This document shows positions 56,801 to 64,000 of a stretch of 64,000 bases of DNA, piece after piece. Each line of letters starts with the position of its first letter. Position 1 is the stretch's first letter. This DNA is from Apostichopus californicus. Taxonomy: Eukaryota > Echinodermata > Holothuroidea > Aspidochirotida > Stichopodidae. The notes below the pieces were generated by a model. The model was given only the letters and a program-made list of their open reading frames with translations. It was not told the origin of the DNA and did no database searches. The stretch covers positions 1 to 64,000 of the forward strand of contig JAIPMN010004134.1 in NCBI GenBank assembly GCA_020650975.1. The letters are read 5' to 3'. The translations under genes were made by a program, and so were the position numbers.

Positions 56801-58222
56801 AATTCAACTGCAAATCATCCATTTTGTTCACTTGTCATAATGAATTTGTTTTTTCACATTTCTTTCAAGTATAGCAAACCTCATATTTAGTGTGTAGAAG
56901 TACCACATTGAGTACAGGAAGCCTATTGTTTTCTGTGGAGGTCAAAGGTCATTTAGGGTCACTAGGGGTCAAATTGTCAAAACCTTGTAAACACGATAGC
57001 TCAAGAAAGGAAGCCTGGGCAAACCTCATATTTAATGTGTAGAAGTACCACATTGAGTACAGGAAGCTATTGTTTTCTGTGGAGGTCAAAGGTCTTTTGG
57101 GGTTCACCAGAGGTCAAATTTTGAAACCTTGTAAACACGATATCTCAAGAAGGGAAGGTCGGACCAATTCATAAATAGTGTGTAGACGTACCACATTGAG
57201 TACAGGAAGCCTAATGTTTTTGGTCTAGGTCATTTGGGGACAACAGGTCAAATCGTGACAACCTTGTAAACATGATCTTGCAAGAAAGGACAGATCTCAT
57301 GTTTGGTTTGTAAATGTACCATATTAAATTTAAGTAGCCTATTGTTGCTTTTGGTGGAGGTCAAAGGTCATTTGAAGTCGGCAAATACCAAACATTTACT
57401 TCACTCCCCTCTAACCTGTCTCTCCACACTAACACATCTTCCTAAACATAATATCGTAAGGGAAGCTTGGACAGATCGCATATTTGGTATGTAATTGTAC
57501 CACATTGAGTACAAGAAGCCTTAATGTTGTGGTCGGAGGTCAATGGTGGTTTGAGTACACCACAGGGGTCAGATTGTGAAATCATGTTTTGCACAATATT
57601 TCAACAAGGACTGATGTCATATTTAGTATGTTGATGTATCTATCAAATTTAGTACAAGAAGCTTGTTAATGAGGTCAATGGTCATTTCAGGACAACCTGT
57701 GTCATTGTGAATTTGTTTGTCACATCGCACTGCTTTTCACTGTATTTCTAATATCAAGTATGTTACACATCTCACTATACATTACGTCAGATTCATGCAG
57801 AAAATAGCTGAATGTTACATCATCGAAACCACTATGCATTTTTGCATTCTGGTTCACATTTCTTTAAGTATAGTCATTTTCACAATTCAAATCTTCAGTT
57901 CATGGTTTCACAATTTTATTTCAAACAGTCATGACTGTTTGCGATAATTTAGACCCAAAGAGATGTTTCATACCGGTGTCTTTTAATGTCAATCGTCTGC
58001 AGCCATGCTTTAACGTAACTAACGGAACCAACATTTCTTGCATTCATTAAAAACTTAGGATCTTCTGACTGGACACCACACAAGGTGGAGCTAACTCTCT
58101 GGACCCATTACATCATCCACCAAATGAAACCAGATCTCTTAAAGAAACTAAAACCAGTTAAAAGAGATTCAACTGCAGAAGATGAAGACAACAATGGAAA
58201 GAAGAGACAAAAGACATCGTAA
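50807..58222 (+). CDS. Five-exon gene, 240-residue helix-hairpin-helix-like protein of unknown function
   Basis: Exons 50807-50952, 52248-52341, 52974-53136, 56110-56265 and 58059-58222 join in frame to 240 residues ending at TAA 58220-58222. ATG at 50807 has a purine at -3 and G at +4; an in-frame ATG at 50783 is weaker. The protein reads MAASQKFFADSNPETW..., a charged helical middle with MNKEELTKLMKWKLS-RGKFRPRL, then a helix-hairpin-helix-like LCVLKAVGPATASAILA and NAIPGIG, and a tail ending KKRQKTS that looks like a nuclear signal. The VGPATAS hairpin suggests DNA or nucleic-acid contact, but no catalytic motif is seen and I cannot name the family. Clean splice sites and conserved-looking exons make the gene itself secure. 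Confidence 0.85.
51356..51817 (-). mobile_element. LINE fragment: C-terminal end of a non-LTR reverse transcriptase
   Basis: An open stretch reads LRNIRSIRNSLSCELKERLV, HAFVTSRLDFCNSIFIG, HITPVLKSLHWLPIEARKQF and GPNSWNSLQL, the familiar post-catalytic region of CR1/Jockey-like LINE proteins. The catalytic domain is absent and a block expected between IQNA and HITPVL is deleted, so it is a 5'-truncated, dead copy in intron 1. A 31-bp direct repeat (GATATCAGTTGATGTTTACA...) follows at 51828-51890, before a C run. Confidence 0.8.
53180..55330. repeat. 32-bp G-rich minisatellite with assembly gap
   Basis: Unit about GAGGAAGGGGAGATGGAGTG plus GGGTGTTTGTGT, 32 bp, repeated across intron 3 of the helix-hairpin-helix-like gene. 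A 505-bp higher-order repeat is visible: the sequence after the gap at 54426 recurs at 54931, and the last 60 bp before the gap recur near 54796. Confidence 0.95.
53500..54424. other. Assembly gap (925 N)
   Basis: Unresolved bases inside the minisatellite. True length is unknown; flanking higher-order repeats suggest array copies that could not be resolved. Confidence 1.
56384..56728 (-). mobile_element. TTAA-flanked MITE, reverse orientation
   Basis: TTAA (56384-56387), CGGCATTGAAGACTCGCGCC at the left, GCGAGTCTTCACACCCT plus TTAA (56725-56728) at the right. Colinear with 42729-43085 apart from a small deletion near the right end. In intron 4, 120 bp after exon 4. Confidence 0.9.
56878..57675. 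repeat. Diverged tandem array, period about 130-180 bp
   Basis: About six copies of a unit with TGTGTAGAAGTACCACATTG, AGTACAGGAAGCCTATTG, GTGGAGGTCAAAGGTCATTT and CCTTGTAAACACGATATCTC. Unit starts near 56901, 57046, 57189, 57317, 57498 and 57640. Nothing else is recognised in the remainder of intron 4. Confidence 0.9.
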
Positions 58223-59345
58223 CCGAGACAAATATTGTATTTTATTAATTTACCGATATCAACTAGTCCCATTGTAAGGAGAACGATTTAATAACAGTGA
58301 TAGAAACTTAGGTAAGGTTAAACAAAGTTGCTTCTTGTCTCATCGTCAAATATCATATTTGTTTTTTGAAGGTGAAGGGACTGTCAAAAAATAAGTATTC
58401 CAACTTGTGATAGTTTTGATTCCCTGTCATACGGTGACAGTCTGTCACACTGTGAATCAGTTTGTCATTAGACTGGTACAGGGGTAGCAATCCCTTTTAA
58501 ATATGACCTCATCTTTGAAATGCAATGCTTGGTTCTGTGCAAAGTTGGAACAGAAAATTGGACATACAAGCAGCTTTACTACTTGAACAAGTTGCTATTA
58601 TATTATATCCTAGTTATAAATATGTACTTTCATGTATATATTTTGGATTTTAATAAACGTGAAACTTATAGGTAATGCACAGTCAGCAATATGGAATGTC
58701 ATCATGCTAACATGTATCACATGCTTCCTTAATGTGTACATATTCATTTGAAACAATTGTTCTTGTTTTCTTGTTGTTAGTCATTCCCAACATTGTGGCT
58801 ATAGTACAAAGGACTATTACAGGGAAGCAATGAAGGTAGGGGAAGAGATATGTATCGGAGAGTAATATTTACCAGTCTTGATTTATAGTTACCCTAATAA
58901 TATGCATAATAATGCAGTATAATTATAACAGAATAAAACTATTCATTCATTAAAACAATTAATTTTATTGTGTATGTTTGCAAACAAGTGAACCTCTTCC
59001 ATACGCAGCAGACTTTAATCCAACAGTCATGACCCAGGACCTCCCCTCCCTCCCCCTGTAATTGACTATCCCCGGTCTGGAAATAATTCCAGATACTGTT
59101 GACACCCATTAATACATTCTAGAGAGAGAGAGCTACAATACAACAATTACTTTAACTTTCATAGTTACAGATCACACGATCATGGGATTTAACTTGAGAA
59201 TGCCCCTCCAGTAATTTCCTCACGCTACACTTTGAAATACGTTCATGAAGAGGCAGGTTTATCCAGAATTGTTATCCTGCACCAATGTTAACGTCTCGTT
59301 TCACCCCAACGATGCATCCATAACTGCATTTCTAAGAGTCTCTTA
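58223..59345. other. Convergent 3' ends of two genes
   Basis: Plus-strand poly(A) signal AATAAA at 58652-58657, 430 bp after the stop at 58222. Minus-strand AATAAA (TTTATT on plus) at 58964-58969, 377 bp past the EIF3D stop. No other feature seen. Confidence 0.65.
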
Positions 59346-62300
59346 CTAACCGCCTTCTTCATTCTCATCTGGAAGAACAAAGTAGAAGAATATAATATAA
59401 ACAAAAGTCACTAAAAAAGAAAATGAAATGCTAGATTGAATATAATCTGTTCTTTGAGATTCCTTTCTCTGAGTTTCCTTTGAGAATGACAATGCCTTCT
59501 TTTGTTCTAATTTAGGAAAAGTCAAATTGTTCTTTCTTACCATCCTCATCATCATCGTCATCATCATCATCATCGTCGTCATCATCTTCGTCATCTGTGC
59601 TGAAGGTGTTGTCGGGGATGTCGTAGATACGGATCACAGGCTGGAGGTAAAGAATAACATTGTGATTAAATGTTGTCAATGTATGTATTTTAGATCCTCC
59701 TGCAAGCAGGAACTCGTGAAGAAGCCTCATTGGCTTATCAAAGCCGCAAGCTGACCGAAGTCAGTCTCTTACATTCATATTTAACATCCATGATTATGAA
59801 TTGTCAATTGTAACTCTGTAACTGGACGACAGACATTAATCTTGGATAGACTCGAACCGATGTATGTAAGATCAATGTATGTATGTAAGATCTGTCTATG
59901 CAGCATATACTGACATACCATACTCTTATTAGCATCACACAGAACACACACACAGATGAATGTCAGGAACTTCTGCCTTTTGGCAATGCTACCGATGATT
60001 TATGGCATTGTGGGAACTCCCGAATTATCCCAAACCATCTCACCTTGTTAGGGTCTTTCAGTATCAGGAATTTGCCTTCCTTGAGTTGGAAGCATTTATC
60101 GATGATGCAACGAAGGATTCCCCAGGCGTTGTCCATATTCAGGTTAATCTGTGCGGCCAACTCGCTGGGTTTGAACTGTTGTGATCCGAGGATGACATGC
60201 TTTGACGAATCCCTGGGGTTGATGCGAGAGACATACCTTCACCCAACAAGAGAGGAGAAAGACAAGTGCTTTAACAAACATGTCATCAACAACAACAACT
60301 AAAATCGTAAACAGAATGATGACAATTTACATCGCCAGTTCATGTCCTGTATAACGGTAAGTTTGAATCCCACTCCTGGACCTTAACAAAGATCCAGTTG
60401 AGTTAATGTCAATAGTGTTCCCCTCGTGCCATGACCGGTATGAAATCAATCTTTTCAGTTCACAAGGTGGAGGCTGTTGGTAGTAGTCTATTAACCTGAT
60501 AGGAATAGGTTGCCAAGTATCTTGTAATTTAACTTCATTTCAATACAGAAACAGCTCATGGAACAAAACTGGGAATGCAATTGCTGACAGAATCAGATAT
60601 AGTCCGTCAACAATAAAATTACCAAAAATGTCGAGGACTGTTTTTTTTCCCCTTCTAATCGGAGACACTTTCCGAGCAGAAGCAAGTAGCACTCACCCAA
60701 ACTTGATTTGGTCTGATCCTGCTAGCAGTGAGCACACAGTCCATTTAGCCAGCTTGAAACTGTTGTTCTTCAGTTCCGTCGCTAGCACGGCTCCCTTCTG
60801 AGAGTCCAGCTTTTGTCGCCATTCGTCAGCACTGCTTTGCTGTGTAAATTAAGTGAAGATGAGAGGCGTTTTTGGAAGACTCATTTTTTTGCAACACTTT
60901 TACTTGCAGAAATGCAGTTTGATTATGTTCGGTTTGGAGATATGAAGGCCAAACATCACTATCACACAAGATATTAATGGCATCAAATGTCACTTCAGTT
61001 GAAATGGCAGACTCATTAAGAACACAATGTAGCCCATTACATTCATGGCCCTCTGAGCCTTTTCCATGCATGGACTGACTGACTGATTATATGACAAATT
61101 CAAGCATCATAAACTGATAATATACGACAGTATTCAGGTAACCATGACAAACACTTTGTCATTAAGCTGTGTTGTATGAGTGAATGCTTTATCCCAGGCC
61201 TGTTATCTCTTATAATATTCTGATGGATTTAGTGGCCTTACCTTAGTTTCCCATTCATTCAATGTTTTCAGTATGAAACTTTGAATAGCAGTACTATACG
61301 ATGTATTTAGTGGCCTTAACTTAGTGTCCCATTCATTCAATGTTTTCAGTACGAAACTTTTGAAGAGCAGTACTATACTGATGCATTTAGTGGCCTTACC
61401 TTTGTGTCCCATTCATTCAATGTTTTAATGTTAAGGAATTGCGTCTCGCCGTTGGACCCTAACGCTACACTGTCGTGTTCGCATCGGATGATTACATCAA
61501 TGTTCTCACCGAGGTTCCATTTTCGATATCTGAGAGTGAGAAATGAAATAACAGTATCCTCAGTAATGAAAGAACTGAGATCTCTGATGCAGGTGTTAAT
61601 CTAAGATAAAGAAAACAGATGGATTTAATATATAATATAAATTATCTAACAGATATACTAAATAAAGGGAAAAAATTGTTTCATAACAAGTTTGCTACAG
61701 TTAAGGACCGAGTAACCAAGGACGCTGAGATATTTTGATTAACTCTAAATGATCAAAGCCTTAGTTTTACACACTACTCATAATGATAGATGCCCATGAA
61801 CATGAGCATTATTGGAGTGATTTTTACATATTATTCCCAGAAAATGGTGAAAAATTAGTCCCAAATTTTCTGAAAAAAGAATTGATTTCCACATAATGGA
61901 GATTTCATATCATTTTAAAATTGATCAGGCCTATTTCTGAGAAGTGATGATGAAGTGGTAAGCTTGTCTGACATTTCTGTAAGACAATTCGTAGTACCAA
62001 CAACCAGAGGTCATTTCGATTAATTCGAGATCTCTTGGGGGAAGAATATATTTACCTGTATCCGACAGACGCCACATCTGTCTTGTCCTCCTCAGACACA
62101 AAAGGATTCTTGTCCTTGAAGCGGAATTTATCGTTACCCTAAAAATATGAGAAAGGGGGGAAATGGTTGTAGTTGTTACTGCAAAATGTAACTGAACTAT
62201 AACCAATACCGATAGAAGTGGAGGGTTTAAAGTTTCTAAGTTTTGCCACAACACGAAAATTAATTTAGACCAATTTAAATTTGTATGCAAAAGCGTTTTG

Positions 62301-63752
62301 GAATAGCCAAGTTGAATTTGCAGGTTACACGATAATGGCTCAAAGTATTATTTCTTACCATTTTCAAGCATTGCTGGGAATAATTGTGGTTGATGAAGGT
62401 AGCTTCGAGGGCCAGGTTACGGGGAGAGTTGATGTGATTTCCCTCCTCCTGGGGTGGTTCCTTGGCAGTCTCGTTAACAGTCAGTAAATCTGATCAAATT
62501 TATAAAAAAAAGTGAAAGGGGGGATTTGAATGAGCAAAGTGGATATCAACATTTCTCAGAATGAATTCCTTGAAAAGTGATGTTTGCAATTTAATGGGGT
62601 AAGAGGTGCAAATCAGTCAGTAATTGACTTTTTTTACCAAAAGTGGCGAGAATGTCTCGCACAAGTTTTAAATGTGAAGTAGGCTAGGCGTACAGAACAC
62701 AAGAGGTGTTCATTCACAAAGTATGCTGTGATGCTAGTAAACAAGTCTGGATACTGTTGATAGCAGCAAACGACGCACGCAAAGCAACCAACTCAAACTT
62801 CACAAGGGTTGGTAAAGCTGGTAGCTTTGTATTCTGCAAACTTCATACAGCAAATACCGCCACCAGCAAGACATGTACGTGGGGATGGTTTGAAAGGTAG
62901 TGTTACCAGAAATCCGGCGTTCCCTCTTTATCATTTTTTCTGTATCTTATGTCAGCGCACAAATTGTAAAATTGTGGTCAATTACAGTCATATTTTTATT
63001 GTGTGAGACGTTACCTTGCAGACACAATGTAATGTATTCACTATCGGCAGATCACCAGGACGGTCTGACACCATCCATTGCTATTTAAATACCGGATTGT
63101 GTCGTATTGTCATTAAATCCAGCCAGAGATCAAATGTTGAAACGGAAAAAGTTGAGAGAGAAATATGGTACGGTTGGATGAAGACTTACCAAATTCCGAG
63201 TCGTCTCTCTTATCGAAGAACAGTTTGCCTCCCACGTGCTTAAAACAAAATGGAAACAGACAAACGGATTGAAATAAAACACCAGCTAATATGCAGAGTT
63301 TCATAATATGGTTTCAGCAAACTTAAACTACCAAATAACTGAAGGTAGCTAAACAAACAAGGCTTATCGCAAGGTTTCTTGACTCCAGACTTGGGCAACT
63401 GCTAACACGTTAGAGCCGAGTACCCACAGCCTTGTTCGAAACTGCATTTTTGAGTGATGGTCCAGGGACTTCAAAATCGATAAACTAGTGGCACCAAGAG
63501 CCTTTATATATTTGTCTATTTTTGTGTTGGTTGAGCTGTCTATAATCCTTATGTGTGTTATTTTAGTCACAAGAATTTCACTGTTGGTCTCTCGAGGTGC
63601 ATGATAGGCTACAACGCTCCATTACTACACACTGTTCTGATACTATAGAGTCTCACCTGGACGATGATATCCCAGGAATAGGAGGATCTAGTACTACACA
63701 TGATGGTAGCGAGAATGATGTCAGTTCCAAAAACATTTCCTTTGGAAGCAAG
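59346..63752 (-). CDS. EIF3D: EIF3D, translation initiation factor 3 subunit d (C-terminal nine exons)
   Basis: Nine exons on the minus strand: 63752-63657, 63238-63190, 62489-62359, 62138-62056, 61529-61400, 60839-60697, 60236-60044, 59640-59541, 59368-59346. They join in frame to 315 residues plus stop, corresponding to residues from about 235 to the end of the roughly 550-residue protein. Landmarks identical or near-identical to human: [105 protein letters not shown]. This part forms the mRNA cap-binding fold of eIF3d. The tail is a run of Asp ending DENEEGG. Upstream exons lie beyond the right edge. Confidence 0.97.
59681..59860 (-). mobile_element. SINE-like dispersed repeat (copy 2)
   Basis: Complement of the repeat at 39262-39452, in an EIF3D intron. 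On the minus strand it has GGTTCGAGTC (59858-59849), close to the tRNA-type B box GGTTCGANTCC, upstream of the shared body, and ends at a GTATGTA/TACATAC tail. No convincing A box seen. Confidence 0.75.
61225..61426 (-). repeat. Triplicated EIF3D exon-intron boundary, period 78-80 bp
   Basis: The last about 27 bp of exon 61529-61400 together with its donor and intron start recur twice downstream on the minus strand. Each copy encodes LNEW[DE]TK followed by a GT: GTAAGG in the real exon and the farthest copy, GTTAAG in the middle one. Confidence 0.9.
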
Positions 63753-64000
63753 CTGGAAAATAAAAAGATAAGAGAGGAAACATCCCATCAGCAAACTACA
63801 AAACACAAAGAAGGAAAGTGTAACGGACAATTCGTTTCGGGATTAAATGTTTCTGTGATGGATAACAGAAACTCAAAACTACTTGAAGTAGATTAGTAAT
63901 TACTTTTAGTTCAGCAGTCCACAAAATTTAAGACCAACAACCTTGCAAGAAGACTGACCCACACTTGACCCAGACCTGACTCATCAGAATCAATGCTCAG
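63753..64000. other. EIF3D intron, to window edge
   Basis: Begins (minus strand) upstream of the acceptor TTTTCCAG at 63753. No coding segment recognised. Confidence 0.7.

Noticed and set aside
59527-59754. Plus-strand frame with [12 protein letters not shown] hydrophobic run resembling a membrane helix
   Set aside because: Antisense of the EIF3D Asp codon run (GAT/GAC read as ATC/GTC).
63113-63304. Short minus-strand frame starting [14 protein letters not shown], like a signal peptide
   Set aside because: The hydrophobic part is intron sequence read into EIF3D exon 63238-63190; the acceptor TTTAAG separates them.

Overview
This is a eukaryotic nuclear window: AT-rich, intron-dense, with GT-AG introns of 0.2-2.5 kb, simple-sequence runs and small non-autonomous DNA transposons. 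The gene content fits a marine invertebrate deuterostome, most likely an echinoderm. The main argument is a giant fibropellin/Notch-like EGF-CUB gene built from one-EGF exons; the species itself cannot be read from the sequence. No virus-like element was recognised.

Layout. (1) 1-1000: a 14-bp minisatellite lying in an intron of the first gene. (2) 1120-44346, plus strand: the 3' part of one very large gene. I trace 44 coding exons (about 1941 residues), all joined by phase-1 introns. They encode 37 EGF-like domains, a CUB domain, 8 more EGF-like domains, one transmembrane helix and a short basic cytoplasmic tail. Its 5' end is outside the window. Introns carry hAT-type MITEs with 8-bp target duplications, TTAA-flanked MITEs, foldback repeats, a SINE-like repeat and local tandem duplications. 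(3) 44347-47426: presumed 3' UTR and intergenic sequence. (4) 49229-47427, minus strand: a two-coding-exon homologue of vertebrate C7orf50 (WKF domain). (5) 50807-58222, plus strand: a five-exon gene for a 240-residue protein with a helix-hairpin-helix-like segment, which I cannot name. Its introns hold a LINE fragment, a 32-bp minisatellite with a 925-base assembly gap, a TTAA MITE and an array carrying direct-repeat AGGTCA motifs. Genes 4 and 5 are head to head and may share a promoter near 50.56-50.70 kb. (6) 63752-59346, minus strand: the last nine coding exons of EIF3D (translation initiation factor 3 subunit d), convergent with gene 5.

The four genes form no operon or shared pathway; they are ordinary neighbours. 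The most interesting points are the membrane-anchored 45-EGF/CUB receptor-like protein, a 78-bp non-EGF exon with a candidate 36-bp sister microexon, a seven-cysteine EGF, a triplicated EIF3D exon-intron boundary, and the MITE families whose copies can be aligned within this one window.
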